Assembly: GCA_019695395.1 (NCBI GenBank)
Contig: JAIBAD010000002.1
Coordinates: 23,486-87,485 of the forward strand
Length of the DNA: 64,000 nucleotides
Source of the DNA: Alphaproteobacteria bacterium
GTDB lineage: Bacteria > Pseudomonadota > Alphaproteobacteria > JAEUKQ01 > JAIBAD01
Reading direction: 5' to 3'
The notes under the pieces: model-generated
What the model saw: the letters and a program-made list of their open reading frames with translations, nothing else
Told to the model about the DNA's origin: nothing
The model's database searches: none
Translations under genes and position numbers: made by a program
Shown: in pieces, positions 1-8,599 of the stretch
Layout of the letters: every line of letters begins with the position of its first letter
Position numbering within the stretch: the first letter of the stretch is position 1

Positions 1-663
1 ATAAAAAATCGCATCAGAATTAAACATTTTATAATCAAGATTAAAATCTTGAAACCCATTCATTCCAAGATTTGTTGCATTAACAATTAAAGAAATATCT
101 GAAGGAAAGGATAAATTTTCTTCCCACGCAAAGACAGAAAGTATATTGTATCTTTCAGAAAAATATTTTTGGGTTCTTTCTTTATTTCTTGCCACAATTA
201 TAATGGATTTTATATCTTCTTTTATCAATGTACCAATAATTGCTTTTGCGGCCCCACCTGCGCCAAAAATTAAAACAGATTTTATTTTTTTTCTCCAATC
301 TGGAATTTTTTGTTCAAGATATTTTACGAAACCATATCCATCTGTATTATCTCCAATTAAACCTTTTTGCGGATCTTTCATGACAACATTAACTGTTTGA
401 AGATATTTTGCTTCAGGTGTTAGATCATTTAAATATTTAATTATACTTTCCTTATAAGGCATCGTTACATTAAAACCCAAAAAATCTTGTGCTATAAAAT
501 TTTGGATTTCTGATGATAATTTCTCAGGTGCAACAGGATATAAAGTATATGATCCTTTGATCTTATATTTCTTCAACCAATATGTATGAATATAAGATGA
601 CAAACTGTAGTGAATTGGCCATCCAATTAAACCTGTTTTATAAAAAGGTTTTTTAATTTCCAT
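1..663 (-). CDS. aroE: Shikimate dehydrogenase, 3' part beyond left edge
   Basis: This gene reads leftwards out of the window; 221 residues are visible and about 50 C-terminal residues are missing. Shikimate dehydrogenase reduces 3-dehydroshikimate with NADPH in aromatic amino acid synthesis. The N-terminus carries the substrate-binding stretch LIGWPIHYSLSS (residues 12-23), then NVTMPYK with the catalytic lysine (65-71), NTDGYGF (104-110) and the nucleotide-binding loop FGAGGAAKA (132-140). The ATG at 661-663 directly precedes the family's usual opening. It follows the PPSR gene on the same strand after about 20 bases, an arrangement familiar in alphaproteobacteria. The reading frame is open and uninterrupted to base 1. 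Confidence 0.93.
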   Translation of the reverse strand, partial: MEIKKPFYKTGLIGWPIHYSLSSYIHTYWLKKYKIKGSYTLYPVAPEKLSSEIQNFIAQDFLGFNVTMPYKESIIKYLNDLTPEAKYLQTVNVVMKDPQKGLIGDNTDGYGFVKYLEQKIPDWRKKIKSVLIFGAGGAAKAIIGTLIKEDIKSIIIVARNKERTQKYFSERYNILSVFAWEENLSFPSDISLIVNATNLGMNGFQDFNLDYKMFNSDAIFY

Positions 664-682
664 AAATCATTCATTTCAGAAG

Positions 683-1501
683 TTATAGATTTTGCTGTTC
701 ATCTCTTTCATGAAGCATTTGCATAATTGTAGCTGCGGTTTCTTCGACAGATCTTCTGGTAATATCAATAATTGGCCAATGATGTTCTGCACATAATTTT
801 TTAACTAAAGAAAGTTCTTCCGACACAGCATTAAAATCCACATAACTTGTGTTATTTTGCATCAAAAAACGTAATCTGTTTTGCCTTATTTCTATAAGCC
901 GGTCTGGTTCTTTGGTTAAACCTATTATTAAAGATCTTTTATTATGACGAAGATTATCTGGCATTATAAATCCAGGAACAATTGGTATATTGGCAGCTTT
1001 AATCCCACGATGAGCAAGATAAATACATGTGGGAGTTTTAGATGTTCTTGAAACACCTATTAAAATAACATCTGCTTGATCATAACCTTCAGATCCTAAG
1101 CCATCATCATGAACCATCGCATAAGTAAGTGCATCTATCTTTTGGAAATATTGATCATCCATTTCATGTTGGCGACCTGGTTGTCCCTTAGCCTGATGAC
1201 CAACGATATTACTTAAAGCCAGCATTAAAGGATCAAGAACTGAAACAAAAGGAACTTTCAGTTTTTTACATCCCTTCTGAAGTTGCTCACGTAAATTATC
1301 ATTAACCATTGTAAAAACGACCAACCCTGGTTTTTCTTTAACAGAATCCAAAATTTTATCTATTTGACTAGGGGTTCTTATAAGCGGCCAATGATGTTCT
1401 AAAGGTATAAAGTTTTCAAATTGAGCTATACACGCACGTGTTATGCTATGAATAGTTTCCCCTGTTGCATCGGATACAAGATGTATATGATATTCTGACA
1501 T
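683..1501 (-). CDS. Pyruvate phosphate dikinase regulatory protein (PPSR, DUF299)
   Basis: This is a bifunctional serine/threonine kinase and Pi-dependent phosphorylase that switches pyruvate phosphate dikinase or PEP synthase off and on. At 272 residues it has the normal family length. Diagnostic stretches are HLVSDATGETIHSI near the N-terminus (residues 7-20) and the phosphate-binding loop GVSRTSKTPT (149-158). Whether the partner is PpdK or PpsA cannot be told from this window. It is the first gene of a leftward pair with aroE and lies divergent to hemE across an AT-rich gap. That pairing with hemE is the one described at the replication origins of Caulobacter and Rickettsia. Confidence 0.92.
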   Translation of the reverse strand: MSEYHIHLVSDATGETIHSITRACIAQFENFIPLEHHWPLIRTPSQIDKILDSVKEKPGLVVFTMVNDNLREQLQKGCKKLKVPFVSVLDPLMLALSNIVGHQAKGQPGRQHEMDDQYFQKIDALTYAMVHDDGLGSEGYDQADVILIGVSRTSKTPTCIYLAHRGIKAANIPIVPGFIMPDNLRHNKRSLIIGLTKEPDRLIEIRQNRLRFLMQNNTSYVDFNAVSEELSLVKKLCAEHHWPIIDITRRSVEETAATIMQMLHERDEQQNL

Positions 1502-1885
1502 TTTTTATCTACATACTTATCTGGATAATTTGTGGTTAAACTAACTTTCTTTATTTAAAATAAAAATCATCCTTTTTAAACCTATATTTATAAACACTTA
1601 TAATAACAGCTGAATAATTTTATCCTAGTCTTGTTTATAAAATTAATTGTAAAAGAAGTTTGTATTTAATTAAAAAAAACTTTGTTTAAAAACATGGTTT
1701 TACATAAACTTCGCTATAAAAAAGATTAAATATATAATAAAAATTACCTCTTTATATTTTTGGGGATAAAATAAAAAATACTTTTTATTCAACCTTCCCA
1801 CAATATACTACCACTACTACTACCTAATTATAAGTATAATAGATGTAAAAATATTTTAACCTCACATAGAAAGAAAATAATTATT
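1502..1885. other. Candidate chromosomal origin, PPSR-hemE divergent gap
   Basis: This 384-base gap is extremely AT-rich and codes for nothing I can recognise. Two 9-mers match the DnaA box TTATCCACA with one mismatch: TTAACCACA on the minus strand (1531-1539) and TTATCCCCA on the minus strand (1761-1769). Two weaker copies of TTATAAACA lie in opposite orientations at 1588-1596 and 1632-1640. The interval 1540-1750 could serve as an unwinding element. The neighbouring genes match the conserved origin neighbourhood described for Caulobacter and Rickettsia, and parAB with parS sites lie within 10 kb. The divergent promoters of PPSR and hemE must also be here. The origin call is inference. Confidence 0.5.
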
Positions 1886-2923
1886 TTGTCTAAAAAAAGC
1901 ATTTTAGATCTTTTTCAATCTAATAAACCTTTGAATAAAAAAGTCCCTTTTTGGTTTATGCGCCAAGCTGGAAGATATCTTCCAGAATATTTGGTCTTAA
2001 GACATAAACGAGAAAAATTCCTGGATCTTTGTCTTGACCCAAAATTAGCAACAGAAATTACTTTGCAACCAATTCACCGATTTGATATGGATGCTGCTAT
2101 TCTTTTTTCAGATATTCTTATAGTACCCTATGCACTTGGTATCCCAGTTGATTTTAAAGATGGATTTGGTCCTAAATTAAAGTCTTTAGATCACAAGGAT
2201 GATATAAAAAAAATTAATCAGAAAAAGTTTTTAGATTTATGTAGCCCAGTTTTTGAAACGGTTCAAAATATTTCAAAAAAACTTTCCCCAAATAAAACCC
2301 TTATTGGTTTCTCTGGGGCACCTTGGACATTAGCAACTTATATGATAGAAGGCCAAAGCAGTAAGGATTTTAAAAAAACGAAATTATGGGCCTATAATGA
2401 TCCTTATTCTTTTCAAAAACTTATTGATATCTTAATCGAATCTATAGTTCTTTATGTATGTGAACAGATTAAAAATGGGGCAGAAATTATTCAAATTTTT
2501 GATAGTTGGGCAGGCGTATTGTCATGTAGCCAATTAGATTTGTGGTCTATAAATCCTTTAAAATCTATTATTGAGCAAGTAAAAAAATATTATCCCCATA
2601 TACCTTTTATTGTTTTTCCCAAGGGGGTTGGGGTTAATTATTATAAATATGATTTTTGTGATGGATTAGGATTTGATTCACATACACCAAGATCATGGAT
2701 TTTAGAGAATATACCGAATAAAATTGTTATCCAAGGGAATTTAGATCCCCTACTTTTAGTCACAGGAGGGACAAGCATGGAAGAAGAAACCATTAATATT
2801 TTAAATACTTTTTCCAAGCGAAAATTTATTTTTAACTTAGGTCATGGCGTTCTTCCAGAAACACCTATTGATCACATGGCTAGACTTTGTCAATTAATTC
2901 GCCAATATAAAAAATATGAATAG
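1886..2923 (+). CDS. hemE: Uroporphyrinogen decarboxylase
   Basis: HemE decarboxylates the four acetate side chains of uroporphyrinogen III to give coproporphyrinogen III. The protein is 345 residues, normal for the family. It shows the signature PFWFMRQAGRYLPEY (residues 21-35), whose arginines bind substrate carboxylates, and ILFSDIL with the essential aspartate (Asp76). The C-terminus carries the conserved FNLGHGVLPETP motif. The start is a TTG at 1886 with only a weak purine stretch upstream; no ATG fits the conserved N-terminus better. It heads a hemE-hemH-hemJ run, so three late haem steps are probably co-transcribed. It sits at the right side of the candidate origin gap. Confidence 0.96.
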   Translation: MSKKSILDLFQSNKPLNKKVPFWFMRQAGRYLPEYLVLRHKREKFLDLCLDPKLATEITLQPIHRFDMDAAILFSDILIVPYALGIPVDFKDGFGPKLKSLDHKDDIKKINQKKFLDLCSPVFETVQNISKKLSPNKTLIGFSGAPWTLATYMIEGQSSKDFKKTKLWAYNDPYSFQKLIDILIESIVLYVCEQIKNGAEIIQIFDSWAGVLSCSQLDLWSINPLKSIIEQVKKYYPHIPFIVFPKGVGVNYYKYDFCDGLGFDSHTPRSWILENIPNKIVIQGNLDPLLLVTGGTSMEEETINILNTFSKRKFIFNLGHGVLPETPIDHMARLCQLIRQYKKYE

Positions 2924-2964
2924 AAAAGATTCGGTGAAATAAAAATTTAGGAGAGTTTAAAGTT

Positions 2965-4020
2965 TTGGTTCGTAAAAAATTAGCGGTGGTTTTATTTAAT
3001 CTTGGGGGTCCAGATAGTTTGGATGCAGTTAAACCATTCTTATTCAATCTTTTTTATGATAAAGCCATCATTAATCTTAATAATCCATGGCGATGGTTAC
3101 TTGCCAAATTGATTTCTTCTAGAAGACATAAGAAAGCGCAAGGTATTTATAGTAAAATAGGTGGTTTTTCACCGCTTTTGAAAAATACGCAAGCTCAAGC
3201 TCTTGCCTTAGAAAATGAATTAGCAAAACAATTTGATTGTGAGGTGAAAGTTTTTATAACAATGCGATATTGGTATCCACGTGTTGAAGAAACCACCGAC
3301 AGAGTAGTAAATTTTAACCCAGATGAAATAATTCTTTTACCTTTGTATCCTCAATATTCAAAGACAACAACAGGATCAAGTATAAAGGATTGGAATTTAG
3401 AAGCAGCTAAGAAGAAGATTAATGTACCAACAAAGATTATTTGTTGTTATCCTTTACTAGATGGTTATGTTAATACAATATCTAAAATTTTATCTGATAA
3501 ATTGGTGGAAGCAAAAAGAACATTTCCTAAAGTCAGAATTTTATTTTCTGTTCATGGGTTACCGGAAAAAATTATTAAAGAAGGTGATCCTTATAAATTT
3601 CATATAGAAAAAACCGCAAAAAAAATTGTAGAAAATGCTGGAATTCAAAATGAAGATTGGATTGTTTGTTATCAAAGCAGGGTTGGTCCGGTGAAATGGA
3701 TAGAACCTTTTTTGATTGATGAAATAAAAAGAGCAGGAAAAGACAAAATACCTGTTCTTGTCGCCCCTATAGGGTTTGTTTCTGAACATTCTGAAACATT
3801 GGTTGAATTAGATATAGATATGAAACTTTTATCTGAAAAATTGGGGGTTCCAGCTTTTTGGCGGGTTCCAACTGTTAGTACAAGAGATACCTTCATTAAA
3901 GGCTTGGTAAAAATGGTTAAAGATGTTTATAACAGATCAGAGATATGCCCACAAAATATAAAAGAATGTGAAGATCACTATTTATTATGTCAAAGACGGT
4001 TATTAAATATTCCAAGGTGA
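2965..4020 (+). CDS. hemH: Ferrochelatase
   Basis: HemH inserts Fe2+ into protoporphyrin IX, the last step of haem synthesis. The 351-residue protein contains NLGGPDSL (residues 12-19), the catalytic histidine in SVHGLP (His197), the YQSRVGP signature (236-242) and the acidic SEHSETLVELD stretch (273-283). Translation probably starts at TTG 2965, 9 bases after a clear AGGAGAG. The C-terminal tail has Cys328, Cys335 and Cys342, and Cys160-Cys161 sit in mid-protein. Some bacterial ferrochelatases, including that of Caulobacter, carry a [2Fe-2S] cluster on one internal and three C-terminal cysteines, so a cluster is possible here. It lies 41 bases after hemE and 3 bases before hemJ. Confidence 0.95.
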   Translation: MVRKKLAVVLFNLGGPDSLDAVKPFLFNLFYDKAIINLNNPWRWLLAKLISSRRHKKAQGIYSKIGGFSPLLKNTQAQALALENELAKQFDCEVKVFITMRYWYPRVEETTDRVVNFNPDEIILLPLYPQYSKTTTGSSIKDWNLEAAKKKINVPTKIICCYPLLDGYVNTISKILSDKLVEAKRTFPKVRILFSVHGLPEKIIKEGDPYKFHIEKTAKKIVENAGIQNEDWIVCYQSRVGPVKWIEPFLIDEIKRAGKDKIPVLVAPIGFVSEHSETLVELDIDMKLLSEKLGVPAFWRVPTVSTRDTFIKGLVKMVKDVYNRSEICPQNIKECEDHYLLCQRRLLNIPR

Positions 4021-4023
4021 TTT

Positions 4024-4458
4024 ATGATTGAAAATAGTTATTTATGGTTGAAAATAGGTCATATCGTTTCAATTGTAACCTGGATGGCTGGTATGTTTTA
4101 TCTACCAAGACTTTATGTTTACCACGCCCAATTAAATTATAATGACCAGGCTTATGAAATATTCAAAACAATGGAAAGGAAACTCTTAAGAATTATTATT
4201 AATCCTTCTATGGTTATGGCATGGGGTTTTGGATTATTATTAGCTTGGCAGGCTAATTATTGGATGCAAGGTTGGTTTCACGCAAAATTAACTTTGGTTA
4301 TTATTCTACAAATTCTTCATATTTGTTTAGCAAAATGGCGCCGCGATTTTGAAAAAGGAAAAAATAGGCATAGCCCACGTTTTTATAAGTGGATTAATGA
4401 AATACCAACTTTGGTTCTAATTTTTATAGTTATTCTTGTAATTTTGAAGCCTTTTTAA
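4024..4458 (+). CDS. hemJ: Protoporphyrinogen IX oxidase HemJ
   Basis: HemJ is the membrane protein that oxidises protoporphyrinogen IX to protoporphyrin IX in many alphaproteobacteria that lack HemG or HemY oxidases. The 144-residue sequence is predicted to cross the membrane four times. It carries the family signature HIVSIVTWMAGMFYLPRL (residues 13-30), with His13 the expected haem-ligand position, and the conserved RLYVYH segment. The start lies three bases after the hemH stop, so the two genes are almost certainly translated from one message. Having hemE, hemH and hemJ together, with hemC and hemD elsewhere in the window, argues that the organism makes its own haem. Confidence 0.93.
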   Translation: MIENSYLWLKIGHIVSIVTWMAGMFYLPRLYVYHAQLNYNDQAYEIFKTMERKLLRIIINPSMVMAWGFGLLLAWQANYWMQGWFHAKLTLVIILQILHICLAKWRRDFEKGKNRHSPRFYKWINEIPTLVLIFIVILVILKPF

Positions 4459-4637
4459 AAATAGTGTTGACATTGTGTTTTTTTTGCGTTAAGGCGGACA
4501 GAGAACATTTCAATATATTCATCTTTAATTATTCACCAGGGTTTTTTCTTATATTTACATAAGCATCATCGAAGATATAAAGTAACCCCTTTTTTCAATT
4601 TCTCTTTCAATTTTCCCCATAAATTATTTAGGTTTTC

Positions 4638-5894
4638 ATGAATCTTCAAGAATTAAAACGTAAGTCACCTGCCGAACTTTTAGCTTTTGCTGAAGAATTG
4701 CAGATAGAAAATGCCAGTAATTTGCGCAAACAGGATATGGTTTTTGCTGTTTTAAAAAGGTTAGCAGATAATGGAACCGCCATATTTGGGGATGGTGTTC
4801 TTGAAATTTTACAAGATGGATTTGGTTTTCTTCGCTCACCAGAAGCTAACTATTTACCAGGACCTGATGATATTTATGTAAGTCCAAGCCAAGTTAGACG
4901 CTTTGGGCTACGTACAGGGGATACGGTTGAAGGTCAAATTCGTTCTCCTAATGATGGGGAAAGATATTTTGCTTTATTAAAAGTTAATACCATAAATTTT
5001 GATCAACCAGAGAAACTTCGCCACCGAATCAATTTTGATAATTTAACACCTCTTTATCCTGAACGACGTTTAAAATGTGAAATTGAAGATCCCACCCGTA
5101 AAGAATTAACCACAAGGGTTATTGATCTTATAGCCCCTTTGGGTAAAGGCCAACGTGCTTTAATTGTAGCCCCACCGCGTACGGGTAAAACGGTTATGTT
5201 ACAAAATATAGCCCACGCTATTTCAACCAATCATCCTGAATGTTATTTGATTGTTTTATTAATCGATGAACGTCCAGAAGAAGTAACCGATATGGCACGT
5301 TCCGTCAAAGGAGAGGTTATAAGTTCCACTTTTGATGAACCAGCAGCGCGCCATGTTCAAGTTGCCGAAATGGTTATAGAAAAAGCAAAAAGATTGGTTG
5401 AACATAAACGTGATGTTGTTATTCTTCTTGATTCGATAACAAGATTGGCAAGGGCTTATAACACGGTTGTCCCATCCTCTGGTAAAGTTTTAACAGGAGG
5501 GGTTGATGCCAATGCCCTGCAACGTCCCAAGCGTTTCTTTGGGGCGGCAAGAAATATCGAAGAAGGTGGATCTTTAACCATTATTGCAACGGCTTTGATT
5601 GAAACAGGAAGCCGGATGGATGAAGTTATATTTGAAGAATTTAAAGGAACAGGGAATTCAGAAATTATTCTTGATCGTAAAATTTCAGATAAAAGAACAT
5701 TTCCTGCTATTGATATTACCAAATCTGGAACCAGAAAGGAAGAATTGTTAGTTGATAAAGCTACCCTTTCTAAAATGTGGGTCTTGCGCCGTATTTTAAT
5801 GCCTATGGGTGCTGTTGATGGGATGGAATTTTTACTGGAAAAATTAAAGAATGCAAAAACCAATAATGATTTCTTTAATTCTATGAATCAATAA
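4638..5894 (+). CDS. rho: Transcription termination factor Rho
   Basis: Rho is the hexameric RNA helicase that ends transcription at rut sites. The 418-residue protein has the N-terminal helical domain, the cold-shock-like RNA-binding fold with GFGFLRS (residues 61-67), Walker A APPRTGKT (178-185), Walker B VVILLD (260-265) and the C-terminal core. The ATG at 4638 follows a TTTAGG stretch. The 179-base gap after hemJ contains a perfect TTGACA at 4467-4472, but the spaced -10 (TAAGGC) is poor, so I do not call a promoter. The gene is convergent with pyrF. It probably also relieves the need for intrinsic terminators, which are few in the housekeeping half of this window. Confidence 0.97.
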   Translation: MNLQELKRKSPAELLAFAEELQIENASNLRKQDMVFAVLKRLADNGTAIFGDGVLEILQDGFGFLRSPEANYLPGPDDIYVSPSQVRRFGLRTGDTVEGQIRSPNDGERYFALLKVNTINFDQPEKLRHRINFDNLTPLYPERRLKCEIEDPTRKELTTRVIDLIAPLGKGQRALIVAPPRTGKTVMLQNIAHAISTNHPECYLIVLLIDERPEEVTDMARSVKGEVISSTFDEPAARHVQVAEMVIEKAKRLVEHKRDVVILLDSITRLARAYNTVVPSSGKVLTGGVDANALQRPKRFFGAARNIEEGGSLTIIATALIETGSRMDEVIFEEFKGTGNSEIILDRKISDKRTFPAIDITKSGTRKEELLVDKATLSKMWVLRRILMPMGAVDGMEFLLEKLKNAKTNNDFFNSMNQ

Positions 5895-5928
5895 TTTATA
5901 GATTTATATAAAAATTTATTTATAGATC

Positions 5929-6762
5929 TTAATCTTTTTGCCATAGTTTTTTTGATTGATTAATCATTAAATCAAGGTCTTCTTTAAATTTTTCAGTTGG
6001 GCCCTTTACTAAAAGAGATCTGGATGCAATGGGAATTAATCTTTTTCGATTTGGCCATGTTTCCAAATCCTTAATACTAGCCCCTTGTGCACCAATTCCA
6101 GGGCACAGAACAAGGGCATTTCCCAATTTTGACAAATCATTTACCTGAAGATCACGTCGTGTTGCCCCGATAACCGCACCAATTAAAGGCTGAGCTAAAT
6201 TATTTTGATTATAAAGGTTAATTTCATCTAGTAAATGTTGCATAATAGTACGCCCATCTTTTAATTGGGCTTGCTGAAGTTTTATCCCATCAGGATTGGA
6301 AGAAGCAACAACCACAAAGATACCAGTACCATCTTTTTTTGATTGGTCTAAAAAGGGACTAAGAGAACCAAACCCCAAATAGGGATTAACTGTTAAAGCA
6401 TCTGCTTTAAGATAACTGTTGGGACCCAAAAGCCCATCTGCATAAGCTTTGGAGGTTGATCCAATATCCCCTCTTTTGGCATCAAGCAGGATAAGAATAT
6501 TATTCTTATGGGCCTTTTCAATAAAGTCTTTTAAAACAAACCAGCCATCGCCGCCAAATCGTTCAAAAAAGGCAATTTGAGGTTTAAGTAAAGATATTTT
6601 TTTCTCTAGGGTTGTAAGCAAGCTTTCACAAAATTTGGAAAGTCCTTCAGCCGTATCAGGTAATTGCCAAGCATTCAAAATTTCTGAACTAGGATCAACG
6701 CCTAAACAAAAAGGTGATTTACTTTGGGATAATTTTTCAAATTGTTCGGTAAAATTAAACAT
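5929..6762 (-). CDS. pyrF: Orotidine 5'-phosphate decarboxylase (long form)
   Basis: PyrF converts orotidine monophosphate to UMP, the last step of de novo pyrimidine synthesis. At 277 residues it belongs to the longer subfamily 2. The catalytic Asp-Lys-Asp arrangement is visible in LLDAKRGDIG (Asp94, Lys96, Asp99). The phosphate-binding region appears near the C-terminus as PGIGAQG followed by a conserved arginine in IASRSLL. It lies 32 bases downstream of parB on the same strand and may share its transcript. Its presence shows that at least the end of the pyrimidine pathway is retained, which is not true of all intracellular alphaproteobacteria. Confidence 0.93.
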   Translation of the reverse strand: MFNFTEQFEKLSQSKSPFCLGVDPSSEILNAWQLPDTAEGLSKFCESLLTTLEKKISLLKPQIAFFERFGGDGWFVLKDFIEKAHKNNILILLDAKRGDIGSTSKAYADGLLGPNSYLKADALTVNPYLGFGSLSPFLDQSKKDGTGIFVVVASSNPDGIKLQQAQLKDGRTIMQHLLDEINLYNQNNLAQPLIGAVIGATRRDLQVNDLSKLGNALVLCPGIGAQGASIKDLETWPNRKRLIPIASRSLLVKGPTEKFKEDLDLMINQSKKLWQKD

Positions 6763-6794
6763 GGGTAAACTTAAACATAAAATTTTATATAAAA

Positions 6795-7697
6795 TTAGAA
6801 ACTTAATTTTTTGATAATATCATTAAGCTGCTCCGGCTTGGAAAAATAAATAGTTATATGTCCTGGCTCACGCCCCTTGATATTTGCATTGTAATCAAGC
6901 GAAACACGTAACCCTAAAAATTGAGAAATATTCTTTTCAAGTTCAAGCGTTTCGTCATCTTTGCTGTGGATGGATATTTTTTTTCTTCTGGGGGAAGAGT
7001 TTGGTTTTGTTCTGGTCAGAGACATTATTTTTTCTACTTGCCGTACAGATAAATTTTTATCAATAATTTCTTTGGCAAGAGGAACAGGGTCTTTACTGTT
7101 TAATAAGGCACGTGCATGACCAAAACTTAAATGGCCCGTTTTAATCATTAAACGAATTTCTGCAGGTAAATTTAAAAGACGGATGATATTGGTAATATGG
7201 CTTCGGCTTTTACCAACATGTTTAGCAATCGTTTCCTGTGTATGTCCAAATTGATCTTGAAGTTTGCGGTAGGCTTCCGCTTCTTCCAAAGGGTTTAAAT
7301 CTTGGCGTTGAACATTTTCAATGATGGCCCATTCTAAGGCTTGATTATCATTAAGGTCTTTAAGAATAATGGGTACCTGATGCAGTTGTGCAAGTTGGGC
7401 TGCCCGCCATCTGCGTTCTCCTGCAATAATTTCGTAAAACCCATTTTTATCTTTTTTGGGTCGAACAAGAATAGGTTGAATAATACCATGATGTTTAATG
7501 GATTCAGCTAAGGAAGAAAGTTCTTCTTCATCAAAATAGGTACGGGGTTGGCTTACACCTGGCATCAATTTTTCAATGGACACTATAGACGTGGATTTAC
7601 TTTCCTGATTTTCTACCAAAGGACTTTCATTACTTGGAGAAGTAATAAGAGCAGAAAGACCACGTCCCAGATTTTTTTTGGTGGAAGAATTTTGCAT
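6795..7697 (-). CDS. parB: Chromosome partitioning protein ParB
   Basis: ParB binds parS sites near the origin and spreads as a CTP-dependent clamp to organise segregation. The 300-residue protein shows the GRGLSALI opening (residues 11-18), the ParA-stimulating N-terminus, the CTP-binding box GERRWRA (93-99), a central helix-turn-helix at about 153-176 (TIAKHVGKSRSHITNII), and a C-terminal dimerisation segment. It follows parA by 23 bases. Two likely targets are seen nearby, at 9260-9275 and 11241-11256. The order parB-parA-rsmG-mnmG-mnmE (leftwards) is the standard bacterial origin-proximal cluster. Confidence 0.96.
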   Translation of the reverse strand: MQNSSTKKNLGRGLSALITSPSNESPLVENQESKSTSIVSIEKLMPGVSQPRTYFDEEELSSLAESIKHHGIIQPILVRPKKDKNGFYEIIAGERRWRAAQLAQLHQVPIILKDLNDNQALEWAIIENVQRQDLNPLEEAEAYRKLQDQFGHTQETIAKHVGKSRSHITNIIRLLNLPAEIRLMIKTGHLSFGHARALLNSKDPVPLAKEIIDKNLSVRQVEKIMSLTRTKPNSSPRRKKISIHSKDDETLELEKNISQFLGLRVSLDYNANIKGREPGHITIYFSKPEQLNDIIKKLSF

Positions 7698-7720
7698 AAG
7701 AAATATCCTTTGATTTTAGA

Positions 7721-8509
7721 TTATGCGGAAAGTTTATTAAAATTATTGTTTTGTGCCAAAAGTTCGGCTGCAAGATTGATATAAGCTTGCGATCCTTGGC
7801 AGCGATGATCATAAACAAGAACGGGTTGGCCATGGGATGGTGCTTCAGAAATACGAACATTACGCGGGATAATGGTTTGATAAACTTTATCCTTAAAATA
7901 GGTACGAACATCATCAGCAACCATATCACATAAATTATTACGTTTGTCATACATCGTTAAGACAATCCCCTGAAGATCAAGAGTTGGATTTAAGGATTTT
8001 TTGACCATATCTATGGTTTTTAAAAGTTGGCTTAATCCTTCAAGCGCATAAAACTCACATTGAAGAGGAACAAGAACACTATGGGCGGTGGTTAAAGCAT
8101 TAAGGGTTAAAAGCGATAAGGAAGGTGGACAATCAATTAAAACCGTATGGTATTTTGCCAAATTCATATGTTTTAAACTATTTGACAAGCGATATTCGCG
8201 CCTATCTATATCAACTAATTCAATTTCTGCCCCTGATAGGTCAAGAGATGCAGGTATGATATCAAGATTCGCAATAGATGTTGGAAGAATAGATTTTAAA
8301 TAATCTTCACTTTGGACTAATAAATCATAACTAGTTTTAACCCGTTGATCGTGATTAATACCAAGCCCGGTGCTGGCATTTGCTTGGGGATCAAAATCAA
8401 TAAGTAAAACTTGTTTATCACACGCAGCAAGAGCTGTGGCAAGATTTATGGCGGTTGTGGTTTTTCCAACGCCACCTTTTTGATTAGCAAGGGCGATAAT
8501 TTTTGTCAT
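7721..8509 (-). CDS. parA: Chromosome partitioning ATPase ParA
   Basis: ParA is the deviant Walker ATPase that binds DNA non-specifically and pulls ParB-parS complexes apart. The 262-residue protein opens with IIALANQKGGVGKTTTAINL (Walker A, residues 4-23), which contains the deviant Lys11. The Walker A-prime LIDFDPQANAS follows near residue 40 and the DCPPSLSLLT switch near residue 125. This is the Soj type without an N-terminal HTH, as expected for a chromosomal copy. It is followed by parB on the same strand. The 90 bases separating it from rsmG hold no clear signal and could contain a weak promoter. Confidence 0.96.
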   Translation of the reverse strand: MTKIIALANQKGGVGKTTTAINLATALAACDKQVLLIDFDPQANASTGLGINHDQRVKTSYDLLVQSEDYLKSILPTSIANLDIIPASLDLSGAEIELVDIDRREYRLSNSLKHMNLAKYHTVLIDCPPSLSLLTLNALTTAHSVLVPLQCEFYALEGLSQLLKTIDMVKKSLNPTLDLQGIVLTMYDKRNNLCDMVADDVRTYFKDKVYQTIIPRNVRISEAPSHGQPVLVYDHRCQGSQAYINLAAELLAQNNNFNKLSA

Positions 8510-8599
8510 AAATGGGGCCTATTCTTTATTTATATCTTTACCAGGAAAAATATTAAAATCATAGTAAAACTATTAAACCGAATTCATCTAAAATATAGA

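Noticed and set aside
4459..4637. Promoter of rho at TTGACA 4467-4472
   Set aside because: The -35 is perfect but the correctly spaced -10 (TAAGGC) is poor, so I did not list it as a feature.
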